61,561 bases of DNA from Prochlorococcus sp. AG-402-G22 (GTDB taxonomy: Bacteria; Cyanobacteriota; Cyanobacteriia; PCC-6307; Cyanobiaceae): assembly GCA_003217035.1 (NCBI GenBank), contig QCHV01000011.1, forward strand, positions 1 to 61,561. The letters run 5' to 3'. The notes beneath the pieces were generated by a model that ran no database searches, was not told the origin of the DNA, and saw nothing but the letters and a program-made list of their open reading frames with translations. The translations under genes were made by a program, and so were the position numbers. How positions within the stretch are numbered: position 1 is the first letter of the stretch; each line of letters begins with the position of its first letter. Shown in pieces: positions 52,928-61,561 of this stretch.

Positions 52928-54007
52928 ATGCATCCTTCAAACAATAAAGCAAATCGTGTCGCGGTAGTAGGAGCCTCTGGCTATGGAGGTATCCAATTAG
53001 TTAGGTTGTTAAAAAATCATCCCGAATTTAATGTTTCTTTTTTGGGAGGACAGAGAACAGCTGGTAATCATTGGAATGACATAACGCCTTTTTTAAAACT
53101 TGAATCAGATTACATAATTCAAAGGCCAGACCCAGAAGAGATTTCTAAATGTTCTGATTTTGCCTTGCTTAGTCTTCCTAATGGTCTTTCCTCTCAATTA
53201 ACACCAGAACTTCTGAATAGAAATGTTCGTGTTGTTGATTTGTCTGCTGACTATAGATACCGTTCTTTGCGTCTATGGAAGAAGATATATTCAAGTGAGT
53301 CAGAAAAATTCTCAAGAAACGATGATTTAATTTGTAGTGAGGCGGTTTATGGGATCCCAGAATGGAATCAAAATGAAATTAAGTCAGCTAAATTAGTCGC
53401 TTGCCCTGGTTGTTTCCCAACAGCCTCACTGCTTCCTTTACTTCCCTTCCTTAAACAAGGTCTAATAGATACCGACAGTATAATTATAGATGCTAAAAGT
53501 GGCACATCAGGTGGAGGAAGAGACCCTAAAGAGCATCTACTTCTAGCTGAATGTTCTGAATCTATAGCTCCTTACTCTGTATTGGAGCATAGGCATACTT
53601 CTGAAATAGAGCAAATTGCTACATCTATTGCTGGTAAACCTATAGAGCTACAATTCACTCCTCATCTACTACCAATGGTAAGGGGCTTATTATCTACAGT
53701 TTATGCAAGATTAAGAGATCCAGGTTTAACTTCCGATGACTGCAGTGTTGTTTTAGAAGCCTTCTATCGTAATTATAAAACTATAGATATACTTCCCGTT
53801 GGCTGTTATCCATCTACTAAGTGGGTTAGATATACTAATAAGGCTTCAATATCAGTTCAAGTTGATACAAGAAATGGAAGACTTATTCTTATTTCAGCAA
53901 TAGACAACCTCATTAAGGGACAATCTGGTCAAGCCATACAAAACTTAAATCTAATGGCAGGTTATGAACAAGATCTAGGCTTGCCATTACAAACTTTTTA
54001 TCCCTGA
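52928..54007 (+). CDS. argC: N-acetyl-gamma-glutamyl-phosphate reductase
   Basis: A 359-residue NADPH-dependent enzyme of arginine synthesis. Rossmann start VAVVGASGYGGIQLVRLL, then DLSADYRYRSLRLW, EAVYGIPEWNQNEIKSAKLV and the catalytic Cys in ACPGCFPTASLLPLLPFL; a His motif lies in HRHTSEIEQIA. The overlap with purN at the 3' end is 10 bp and convergent. Length matches type 1 ArgC. Confidence 0.95.
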   Translation: MHPSNNKANRVAVVGASGYGGIQLVRLLKNHPEFNVSFLGGQRTAGNHWNDITPFLKLESDYIIQRPDPEEISKCSDFALLSLPNGLSSQLTPELLNRNVRVVDLSADYRYRSLRLWKKIYSSESEKFSRNDDLICSEAVYGIPEWNQNEIKSAKLVACPGCFPTASLLPLLPFLKQGLIDTDSIIIDAKSGTSGGGRDPKEHLLLAECSESIAPYSVLEHRHTSEIEQIATSIAGKPIELQFTPHLLPMVRGLLSTVYARLRDPGLTSDDCSVVLEAFYRNYKTIDILPVGCYPSTKWVRYTNKASISVQVDTRNGRLILISAIDNLIKGQSGQAIQNLNLMAGYEQDLGLPLQTFYP

Positions 54008-54651
54008 TTAGTTTCCCTCCATCTAGAAGCTGCTATAGCTACTCCATTTATTAAAATTTTATGTTCTTCAATCTGCATTCTCCTTTGAAGAGTTTCTTCA
54101 TTGTCATCACTAAATACAGGTATTGCAGTTTGAATTAATATTGGACCTGTATCAACCGCTTCTCTAACAAGATGAACCGTACATCCTGTGATTTTGACAT
54201 TAGATTCTAATGATTGTTTAATAGCTCTATTCCCTTTGAAGCTTGGAAGAAGTGAAGGATGAATATTGATAAGTCTATCAGGAAACTTATTAATTAATAC
54301 TGGCGTTACTATCCTCATCCATCCTGCCATGACAACTCCTTCTATTTTATATAAACTAAGCACTTCTATTATTTTTTTATCTAAATCCTCCCTTTTCTCA
54401 TATTTTCGATGATCAAAAAAATAACAAGGAATATTATATCTATCTGCTATTAGACGAGCTCCACACTCTTCTTTGTTGACAATTAAGCACTCGACTTGTG
54501 CATTTAATGTATTATCTAGAGTGGCTTTCACTAACGCTTCAAAATTAGAGCCTCTACCAGAAGCCATAACTCCTATTTTTAAAACAGGATCTAGCATTGG
54601 CATCAAATCTATGCTTGGCCAAGTTAAACCTTCCAAATATTTACTTACCAT
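53998..54651 (-). CDS. purN: phosphoribosylglycinamide formyltransferase PurN
   Basis: The 217-residue enzyme transfers a formyl group from 10-formyl-THF to GAR in purine synthesis. It starts around MVSKYLEGLTWPSIDLMPML, an extension of ~25 residues before the GVMASGRGSNFEALVKATLD core. Active-site elements follow: VMAGWMRIVTP, INIHPSLLPSFKGNRAIKQS and GCTVHLVREAVDTGPILIQ. The N-terminal extension may be non-translated if a later start is used (ATG at the GLTWPSIDLM region). Confidence 0.92.
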   Translation of the reverse strand: MVSKYLEGLTWPSIDLMPMLDPVLKIGVMASGRGSNFEALVKATLDNTLNAQVECLIVNKEECGARLIADRYNIPCYFFDHRKYEKREDLDKKIIEVLSLYKIEGVVMAGWMRIVTPVLINKFPDRLINIHPSLLPSFKGNRAIKQSLESNVKITGCTVHLVREAVDTGPILIQTAIPVFSDDNEETLQRRMQIEEHKILINGVAIAASRWRETNQG

Positions 54652-54822
54652 TGGGAGCTAATTAATATCTATTTAACTTTATAATCTTCTATTATAGCAC
54701 GAATTTACTTATATCGATTACTAAATGTTTTTATTTACTGTAATTTGTTGGATTATCAAAATATTTACCAATCGATATATCATACTGTAGTTGATACAGA
54801 TTCAGAATTGGCACTCAAAAAT

Positions 54823-56424
54823 ATGAACCTGCCAGACTACAACCCATCTGACAGCCAAAATCAGTGGAAAAGATTTGATGAGCTTTTATGGCATGACGAA
54901 AATCTAGGTTTGTGGCTTGATATAAGCAGAATGAAGATTAATAAGGATGACTTTGCTCAGTTGACTCCCCATTTTGAGAATGCCTTATCAGCAATGTCAA
55001 ACCTGGAGAATGGCTTTATAGCAAATCAAGATGAAAAAAGAATGGTTGGTCACTATTGGCTTAGAGATCCAGAATTGTCACCTGACAACAAGATTTCCCA
55101 ATCTATCAAACAAGAATTATGTGAGATAGAAACATTTGCACATTCAATATTGGCATCAGAGCAAACTAATGATGCAGGGCTACCATTTACGGATGTGCTT
55201 TGGATAGGCATTGGGGGTAGTGGGCTTGGGCCTCTATTAATAGTTAAATCTCTTCAGAAGTTAAACTCTGGCTTGAATTTCCATTTTATTGATAATACAG
55301 ATCCTATTGGCATTTCTAATACTATTAATAAATTATCATCAAGACTAGCTACAACACTATTTGTCATTGTTAGTAAATCTGGTGGTACTCCCGAGCCTCA
55401 AATGGGAATGGATCAAGCTCGTTTTGCACTTGAAAAGACAGGATGTAATTGGGCATCCCGCGCTATAGCCATCACAATGAAAAACAGCAAATTAGATAAT
55501 CTAGCTGTATCGGAGAATTGGCTCAAAACATTTGACTTGCCTGACTGGGTAGGAGGGAGAACAAGTATTACTGGGGCAGTAGGCCTTTTGCCCTTAGCAC
55601 TAATCAATTCAAATATAAATTCATTCCTCTCAGGAGCAGCGCAGATGGATAAACTCACTCGAAACACAAATCTATTAGCTAACCCTGCAGTATTGCTAGC
55701 TGCAGCCTGGTATGCATCCGGACAAGGAAAAGGATTAAAGGATATGGTTGTACTTCCTTATCGAGATTCCTTAGAGGTATTTAGTAGGTACTTGCAGCAG
55801 CTTGTAATGGAGTCCTTAGGCAAAAAAAATGATAGAAAAGGAAGGGTTGTTAATCAAGGTCTAGCAGTCTATGGCAACAAAGGTTCGACTGATCAGCATG
55901 CCTATGTTCAACAATTACGAGATGGAATTGATAATTTTTTTGTATCTTTTATAGAGGTTTTGCAAAACAATCAATTGCCAATAATTAATGGAAGATCAAC
56001 AGGCGATCACCTATCAGGATTTTTTCAAGGTACTAGACTTGCATTAAGTCAAAATAACAGACAGAGTTTAACTATTACGCTTAAAACCTTCAATGAATCA
56101 ACTCTTGGAGCATTGATTGCATTATTCGAAAGAACTGTAGGAATATACGCAGAATTAATCGATATTAATGCTTATGATCAACCAGGTGTTGAGGCTGGCA
56201 AAAAAGCAGCATCAGAAATCTTATTATTAAAGTCAGAAATAGAAAACTACTTATTAGATGGCAAAACTCATTCAATAGCAGAAATTTCAAATAATATAAA
56301 TGGATCTAGTAAAGAATCTATATTTTTAATAGCTAGGAGTATGGCCTCTAATAATAGTAATATAATTGTAGAAGGCTCATGGAGTAGTCCGAGTGATATT
56401 AAACTAAAGTACAAAGTTAATTAG
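54823..56424 (+). CDS. pgi: glucose-6-phosphate isomerase
   Basis: The 533-residue enzyme interconverts glucose 6-phosphate and fructose 6-phosphate. The ATG at 54823 (MNLPDYNPSDSQNQWKRFDE) fits the family start WQRF..LLW..ENLGLWLDISRM; a TTG at 54745 would add 26 residues without support. Motifs: VLWIGIGGSGLGPLLI, VIVSKSGGTPEPQMG, DQHAYVQQLRDGIDNFF and GVEAGKKAASEIL with the catalytic Lys. The 3' end overlaps leuS by 8 bp (convergent). Confidence 0.94.
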   Translation: MNLPDYNPSDSQNQWKRFDELLWHDENLGLWLDISRMKINKDDFAQLTPHFENALSAMSNLENGFIANQDEKRMVGHYWLRDPELSPDNKISQSIKQELCEIETFAHSILASEQTNDAGLPFTDVLWIGIGGSGLGPLLIVKSLQKLNSGLNFHFIDNTDPIGISNTINKLSSRLATTLFVIVSKSGGTPEPQMGMDQARFALEKTGCNWASRAIAITMKNSKLDNLAVSENWLKTFDLPDWVGGRTSITGAVGLLPLALINSNINSFLSGAAQMDKLTRNTNLLANPAVLLAAAWYASGQGKGLKDMVVLPYRDSLEVFSRYLQQLVMESLGKKNDRKGRVVNQGLAVYGNKGSTDQHAYVQQLRDGIDNFFVSFIEVLQNNQLPIINGRSTGDHLSGFFQGTRLALSQNNRQSLTITLKTFNESTLGALIALFERTVGIYAELIDINAYDQPGVEAGKKAASEILLLKSEIENYLLDGKTHSIAEISNNINGSSKESIFLIARSMASNNSNIIVEGSWSSPSDIKLKYKVN

Positions 56425-59029
56425 AAACTACTATATTCACAAGTTTTCCTGGTACAACGATAACTTTTACAATAGACTTACCTTTTAACCACTTACTAGC
56501 CAATTCAGATTCCACAGCTATCTGTTCTAATTCTCCTTTACTTGTATTTGAATTAACATTGATCTTACCTCTTACTTTGCCATTAATTTGAATTACTAGT
56601 TCAAATTCGTTTTGAACCAATGCTGATTCATCATGTAATGGCCAATATTGACTGTGAATACTATCTTTTCCGTTATGACTTTCCCATAACTCTTCTGCAA
56701 TATGAGGCGCAAATGGAGCAAGTATCCTTAGAAGTATTGAGATGGATTCATTTACTATAGAACTCCTACAATTATTAATTAAGTTATTCATGTTATTTGT
56801 AAGTTTCATCAGCTCTGAAATAGCTGTATTAAATTGATTGCTTTTTTCTAAGTCATGTCCTATTTCTTTTATTGCTTTGTTTACATATAACCTAAGCTCT
56901 AGCTCAGAGCTATTCAAATCGTCAACTTTATATGTTGACTTGTCTGATAAATCAATAATAAATTTCTTATTAGTGTCTTTGACCAATCTCCATACCCTTT
57001 GCAGAAATCTATATTGACCCTCTACATCAGAATCACTCCACTCTAAGTCCTTTTCTGGTGGAGCCTTGAATAATATAAACATTCTAGCTGTATCTGCTCC
57101 ATATTTTGATATTACTGATGATGGGTCTACTCCATTATATTTAGACTTGGACATTTTTTCATAGATAATCTCTAGCCCCTCACCAGAAATAGGGTCTTTA
57201 GGGTTGGTTGTTGAATCAATCAAATCAGGACTAATATATTTATTAGTTTGGGGATTTTTATATGTAATACCTTGAACCATTCCTTGAGTTAACAATTTTT
57301 TGAAAGGTTCATCTATAGCTATCAAGTTGTTTTTCTTTAATGCCTTAGTTAGGAATCTTGCATATAATAAATGGAGTATTGCGTGTTCTATTCCTCCGAC
57401 ATATTGGTCTACTGGTAGCCATTTACTAACTAAATCTTTGTCAAATGGACTTTTAGTATTTCCAGGATCGGCAAACCTTAAAAAGTACCATGATGAACAC
57501 ATAAAAGTGTCCATGGTGTCTGATTCACGAGTAGCTCTACCATTGCAAACTGGACATTTGGTTTTTGTCCAGTCGGAATTCTTTAATGGAGAAGAGCCCT
57601 TTGAATTAAGTTCAACATTTGTTGGTAGCAATACGGGCAATTGATTTTTTGGAACAGGTATTACTCCACAAGTTTTACAATGAACTATTGGTATTGGGCT
57701 CCCCCAATAACGTTGTCTTGATATTAACCAGTCTCTTAGCTTGTAGGTTGTAACTTTCTCAGCCCAATTATTGTTAATACCTTTTGTTGTAATTTTGTTG
57801 ATTGCTTCTTCAGAATCCAATCCATTAAATTCCGCAGAATTTATCATTGTGCCTGCCTCTGTGTAACAGCTTAGTTTGCTTTCGTCGACTTTATTTTTAT
57901 TCTTTATTACATATTTAATTGCAAGTTTATATTTTTTTGCAAATTCGAAATCTCTTTCATCATGGGCTGGAACACCCATTACATTACCTGTTCCATATCC
58001 TGAGAGCACATAGTCAGCCATCCATATCGGTACTATTTCATTATTTATAGGATTAATGGCATTTACTCCTATATATACTCCTGATTTATCCTTAGATTCT
58101 GATGTTCTTTGCCTATCATTTAGACAAGATACTTTGGTCCTAAACTTTTCTACAATAGATTTATAATTATCTGGGATGAGTCCTTCTATCCATTCGCTTT
58201 CTGGAGCAATTGCTATATAACTTACACCATGTAATGTATCGGCCCTAGTCGTGAATGTTATTAAATTTAAATCATCGAATCCTTCTAATTTGAAGGATAT
58301 ACGTGTACCATTTGATTTACCTATCCAGTTTTCTTGCATTAACTTAACTTTTTCTGGCCAGCCTGTAAGTTTATCTAAATCACCAAGTAAATCGTTAGCG
58401 TAATTAGTTATTTTTAGGAACCATTGACTTAACTTTTTCTTCTCAACTATTGCTCCTGATCTCCAGGATCTACCTTCAGCATCTACTTGTTCGTTGGCTA
58501 AAACTGTCTGATCTATTGGATCCCAATTAACTTCTGCTAATTTTTGATAAGCCAGACCTGATTGAAATAGTTCCAAAAAAAGATATTGTGTCCACTTGTA
58601 GTATTCACTTGCTGAAGTATTTTGTTCCCTATCCCAATCAATAGAAAGTCCAAGCGTATTAAGTTGTGATTTCATATGAGAGATATTTTGCATTGTCCAT
58701 TTACCTGGCTGTATTTTTCTTTCAATAGCAGCATTCTCCGCTGGCAACCCAAATGCATCCCATCCCATTGGATGGAGAACTGCCTTTCCCTTCATTTTGT
58801 TTTGTCTAGCTATAACGTCTGTTATTACGTAATTTCTTACATGACCCATATGTAGATTGCCAGAAGGGTATGGGAACATAGATAGGGCGTAGAATTTTTC
58901 TTGATTCTGACTAGGTTCACAAGTTTGGTAGATACCACTATCTCTCCATGCCTTTTGCCATTTACCTTCTAGTTCTTGAGGTTTGTAGCTTTCAGAGGAC
59001 AAACTTTGCTTCGATTTAGTATCTGTCAC
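56417..59029 (-). CDS. leuS: leucyl-tRNA synthetase
   Basis: The 870-residue class I synthetase has HMGH (60-63) in the FPYPSGNLHMGHVRNYVITD segment and KMSKS (625-629), and the editing domain inserted in the middle (TFTTRADTLHGVSYIAIAPE, GVPAHDERDFEFAKKY). A zinc-like pair, CKTCGV and CPVC, is present. The C-terminal domain ends FELVIQINGKVRGKINVNSN. Length is normal for bacterial LeuRS. It charges tRNA-Leu. Confidence 0.97.
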   Translation of the reverse strand: MTDTKSKQSLSSESYKPQELEGKWQKAWRDSGIYQTCEPSQNQEKFYALSMFPYPSGNLHMGHVRNYVITDVIARQNKMKGKAVLHPMGWDAFGLPAENAAIERKIQPGKWTMQNISHMKSQLNTLGLSIDWDREQNTSASEYYKWTQYLFLELFQSGLAYQKLAEVNWDPIDQTVLANEQVDAEGRSWRSGAIVEKKKLSQWFLKITNYANDLLGDLDKLTGWPEKVKLMQENWIGKSNGTRISFKLEGFDDLNLITFTTRADTLHGVSYIAIAPESEWIEGLIPDNYKSIVEKFRTKVSCLNDRQRTSESKDKSGVYIGVNAINPINNEIVPIWMADYVLSGYGTGNVMGVPAHDERDFEFAKKYKLAIKYVIKNKNKVDESKLSCYTEAGTMINSAEFNGLDSEEAINKITTKGINNNWAEKVTTYKLRDWLISRQRYWGSPIPIVHCKTCGVIPVPKNQLPVLLPTNVELNSKGSSPLKNSDWTKTKCPVCNGRATRESDTMDTFMCSSWYFLRFADPGNTKSPFDKDLVSKWLPVDQYVGGIEHAILHLLYARFLTKALKKNNLIAIDEPFKKLLTQGMVQGITYKNPQTNKYISPDLIDSTTNPKDPISGEGLEIIYEKMSKSKYNGVDPSSVISKYGADTARMFILFKAPPEKDLEWSDSDVEGQYRFLQRVWRLVKDTNKKFIIDLSDKSTYKVDDLNSSELELRLYVNKAIKEIGHDLEKSNQFNTAISELMKLTNNMNNLINNCRSSIVNESISILLRILAPFAPHIAEELWESHNGKDSIHSQYWPLHDESALVQNEFELVIQINGKVRGKINVNSNTSKGELEQIAVESELASKWLKGKSIVKVIVVPGKLVNIVVSN

Positions 59030-59160
59030 TTAATTGGCTAAATTGATGTTTCAGACTTGTACAACTAATATTAACCTCAGAGAGGTATTTCGAGCAGATG
59101 ATTAACTAATATAGATTCACAACCCTAACTTATCTCTATAATTACTTTTGGTACAGCTAG

Positions 59161-60018
59161 ATGGAAACTATCAAATTTCAAAAATATCATGGGATAGGAA
59201 ATGATTTTATTATTATCGATTGCCTTAATAACAGTGTATCCAATAAATTTATTGAACCGAATTTAAATCTTTTTAAAAGAATTTGTAGTAGAAATTTTGG
59301 GATTGGGGCTGATGGAATTATCTTTGTTATGCCATCAAATGATAACTCTGACTTTAGAATGAGAATATTTAATTCAGATGGAAGTGAACCTGAAATGTGT
59401 GGTAATGGAATACGTTGCCTAGTTAAATATTTGCTTGACAGTGAAACCTATAAATCTCTGAATAGCTACAGGATTGAAACACTAGCTGGTTCTATTGTTG
59501 TAGAAGTCGATAACGAGGCAAATATAGTTGTTAACATGGGTATACCTACATTCGAAAAGTCTCTTATTCCAACACTAATGACAGAAAGTATAAATAATGT
59601 ACCTACAGCAAAAATTGAAATCGAAAACAATTTAGTTGATGTTTATTCAGCAGGAATGGGAAATCCTCATGCTGTTATCTTGTTAGAAGAACTAAAAAAT
59701 TTTTCAGTAAGTGAATTGGGAAGTAGAATTGAACATCATCATTTATTCCCTCAAAAAACTAACGTTCACTTTGTTAACATAATAAACCTTGATTCAATAA
59801 ATATTTTAGTTTGGGAAAGAGGAGCAGGAGAAACTCTTGCCTGCGGTACAGGAGCTTGCGCAACAGTAGCAGTTCTTTCTAAACTGGGTTATGTAAATGA
59901 AAATGTAATAGTAAACCTGCCAGGGGGAAGCCTTAATATTAACTGGCCAAATCTATCAGGTTCAATATTCATGTCTGGCCCTGCTGAACATGTATTTTCT
60001 GGTAGTTTTGATATATAA
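59161..60018 (+). CDS. dapF: diaminopimelate epimerase
   Basis: The 285-residue enzyme converts LL- to meso-diaminopimelate for peptidoglycan and lysine. Both catalytic cysteines are seen: Cys80 in PEMCGNGIRCLVKYLL and the one in LACGTGACATVAVLSKLG, plus the fold start KYHGIGNDFIIIDC and GNPHAVILLEEL. The stop TAA is followed immediately by the ATG of the desulfurase gene (no gap), so the two are co-transcribed. Confidence 0.95.
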   Translation: METIKFQKYHGIGNDFIIIDCLNNSVSNKFIEPNLNLFKRICSRNFGIGADGIIFVMPSNDNSDFRMRIFNSDGSEPEMCGNGIRCLVKYLLDSETYKSLNSYRIETLAGSIVVEVDNEANIVVNMGIPTFEKSLIPTLMTESINNVPTAKIEIENNLVDVYSAGMGNPHAVILLEELKNFSVSELGSRIEHHHLFPQKTNVHFVNIINLDSINILVWERGAGETLACGTGACATVAVLSKLGYVNENVIVNLPGGSLNINWPNLSGSIFMSGPAEHVFSGSFDI

Positions 60019-61209
60019 ATGATTAATGATCTCAATCTATATTTAGATGCTTGCTCAACGGCTCCTCCTTTAGATCTAATTTCCAATGAAGTATCTAGAA
60101 TCAATGATTCTCTGTGGGGCAATCCCTCTAGCCTTCATAAATATGGATTAAGAGCATCAGAAATAATCGAAAGAAGTAGGAACGAAATAGCAAATAGATA
60201 TAGAATAGCTCCTGATCAAATTATCTTCACTTCAGGAGCAACAGAATCTAACTACTTATCTTTCAAAAATGGGTTAGAGGATTGTAAACCAGGTCGCCTT
60301 GTTATAAGCAGTGTTGAACATCCATCGGTAATATATGCTGCTAAATCATTAGAGAAAAAAGGCTGGAAAATTGTACTTTGGCCAGTAGATAAATATGGAA
60401 TTGTCAAACTTGAATATATAGATGAACTCCTATCACCACCTACAAAATTTGTTTCTTTAATTTGGGGGCAGAGTGAAATTGGTTCTATACAACCTATTGA
60501 TTTAATATCAAAAGAGTGTGTTAAACGTAAGATACTATTTCATACTGATGCAACACAAGTTGCATCTCAAGGATTACTACCATTAGATAAGTTCAATTTT
60601 GACTTTTTATCGTTATCAGCACATAAATTTCAGGGTCCTATAGGTATTGGAATGTTAATAGTAGGCAATAGGATCTTTGATATGCTTTCAAAGAAACAAA
60701 AACTGGACGCTCAAGAAAGCTCTATTAGACCAGGCACACAACCAGCTTCATTAATCAGTGCATTGTCTTTAGCAATTTTGAATATAAAACATAAAGTAAT
60801 AATTGATAATAAGAATACTATATTTGATAATAATCCAGTTTCTAAAATTACAACTGAATTTAGAGAATCATTATTGAGATTAGAAGGAATTAGTCTTATT
60901 GGTCACCCAACGAAAAGACTACCCCATCATATTTCAATTTTAGTGGCTAATAACAGAAATAATCCAATTCCTTCTCGTGTGTTGGTAAGGCTTTTATCTG
61001 AAAAAGGTATTTATGTTAGCAGTGGAACAGCGTGTTCTTCATCTAATCTATCGGACAGTCCGATATTAGAAGCAATTGGTATAGATAAAAGTTTCCGACA
61101 ATCAGTTTTAAGGCTAAGCCTTGGTCCTTGGATTAATTTCAATGAACTGAATTTGGTACCAAATATATTATCTGATGTAATAGAATCCGTAAGCAAAGAA
61201 ATGTATTAA
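60019..61209 (+). CDS. cysteine desulfurase (NifS/IscS-like)
   Basis: A 396-residue PLP enzyme of the aminotransferase V family. Motifs: YLDACSTAPPLDLI, GNPSSLHKYGLRA, FTSGATESNYLSFK, EHPSVIYAAKSL, FHTDATQVASQG, PLP Lys in SLSAHKFQGPIGIGML and the persulfide Cys in VSSGTACSSSNLSDS. It takes sulfur from cysteine for Fe-S clusters and thio-cofactors. It directly follows dapF. IscS-type paralogues differ in partner specificity, so the exact symbol is left open. Confidence 0.92.
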   Translation: MINDLNLYLDACSTAPPLDLISNEVSRINDSLWGNPSSLHKYGLRASEIIERSRNEIANRYRIAPDQIIFTSGATESNYLSFKNGLEDCKPGRLVISSVEHPSVIYAAKSLEKKGWKIVLWPVDKYGIVKLEYIDELLSPPTKFVSLIWGQSEIGSIQPIDLISKECVKRKILFHTDATQVASQGLLPLDKFNFDFLSLSAHKFQGPIGIGMLIVGNRIFDMLSKKQKLDAQESSIRPGTQPASLISALSLAILNIKHKVIIDNKNTIFDNNPVSKITTEFRESLLRLEGISLIGHPTKRLPHHISILVANNRNNPIPSRVLVRLLSEKGIYVSSGTACSSSNLSDSPILEAIGIDKSFRQSVLRLSLGPWINFNELNLVPNILSDVIESVSKEMY

Positions 61210-61222
61210 AATTATTAATTTT

Positions 61223-61561
61223 ATGAAGCCCGCGTTACCAGTTGATCTTAAAGAGGCAGAGCAACAATTGTTTATTTCATTAATGGCATGTATAAATCAA
61301 TGTAAGGAGAATAGGTTGAAAATTAACTTAGCTTTTAATGGTTTAAAGCTTGCTCCATTAGTAATTAGGATTGCTCAAAAAATTGATGATCACAATAAAA
61401 AGTTGATTATACTTTTTCCAGACTTTGGTTCAGCTGCTTTAGCTCAAAGGGATTTCCCAGCATATAAGTCTTCTATACTTACATTTAAAGAATATTTAGA
61501 TAGAGTTAATTCTATAGATGTTGAAACCATAATATTGGCTGTTTCACCTCAACCGTATGAT
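61223..61561 (+). CDS. DUF1995 protein (3'-truncated by the window edge)
   Basis: An ATG frame runs 113 codons to the right edge. It starts MKPALPVDLKEAEQQLFISL and continues with KINLAFNGLKLAPLVIRIAQ, LIILFPDFGSAALAQRDF, then VETIILAVSPQPYD, the DUF1995 pattern of cyanobacteria and plastids (the P-Q-P-Y-D end is typical). Related plant proteins take part in low-PSII or adenylate functions, but the activity is unknown. It follows the desulfurase by 13 bp and continues beyond the window. Confidence 0.85.
   Translation, partial: MKPALPVDLKEAEQQLFISLMACINQCKENRLKINLAFNGLKLAPLVIRIAQKIDDHNKKLIILFPDFGSAALAQRDFPAYKSSILTFKEYLDRVNSIDVETIILAVSPQPYD

Noticed and set aside
54745-54822. 26-residue N-terminal extension of pgi from TTG
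   Set aside because: Family similarity begins at the ATG 54823 and the extension has no recognisable sequence.

Overview
The window reads as a chromosome segment of a marine picocyanobacterium, almost certainly Prochlorococcus. It is AT-rich and tightly packed, carries oxygenic-photosynthesis genes (petN, psaK, thf1) and cyanobacteria-restricted families (DUF3104, DUF3110, DUF3593/DUF2499, DUF1995), and includes a som-type porin whose leader matches the Prochlorococcus sRNA Yfr1 core. The clade cannot be fixed from the sequence alone; a complete type IV pilus locus in so AT-rich a genome argues against the most streamlined high-light types.

Bases 1-3950 are an accessory-looking zone. It holds a secreted small protein, a tiny RNA or peptide gene whose Shine-Dalgarno is complementary to 13 nt of the 16S 3' end, two small membrane proteins, a start-less gene remnant meeting a C-terminally altered GT39-like glycosyltransferase at an apparent deletion joint, and a DUF3104 protein.

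Bases 3949-18009 hold an apparently complete type IV pilus machine in one place. A forward operon runs secreted protein, secretin PilQ, PilN, PilO, three pseudopilin candidates and PilM with a long disordered tail. A reverse block holds PilC, PilT, PilB, a 20-cysteine large pilin, PilP and PilA, followed by prepilin peptidase PilD on the forward strand. The products would span the outer membrane (PilQ/PilP), the inner membrane (PilM/N/O/C) and the cytoplasm (PilB extension, PilT retraction).

Bases 18150-24560 hold the porin with a clear terminator and a Yfr1-like target site, then a string of very small, mostly uncharacterised genes, ending with petN and an overlapping membrane ORF.

Bases 24570-61561 are core genome: thf1, clpP, ftsH, a MacB-like permease, pyk, scpB, ilvA, dxs, psaK, a PrxQ-like peroxiredoxin, rpmB, htpG, hisZ, suhB, tRNA-Ser(GGA), pstCAB, dnaK-dnaJ, murQ, ribBA, argC, purN, pgi, leuS, dapF, a cysteine desulfurase and a DUF1995 gene cut by the right edge. 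Many neighbours overlap by 1-20 nt, as expected of a streamlined genome.

All names come from reading the translated sequence without database searches.
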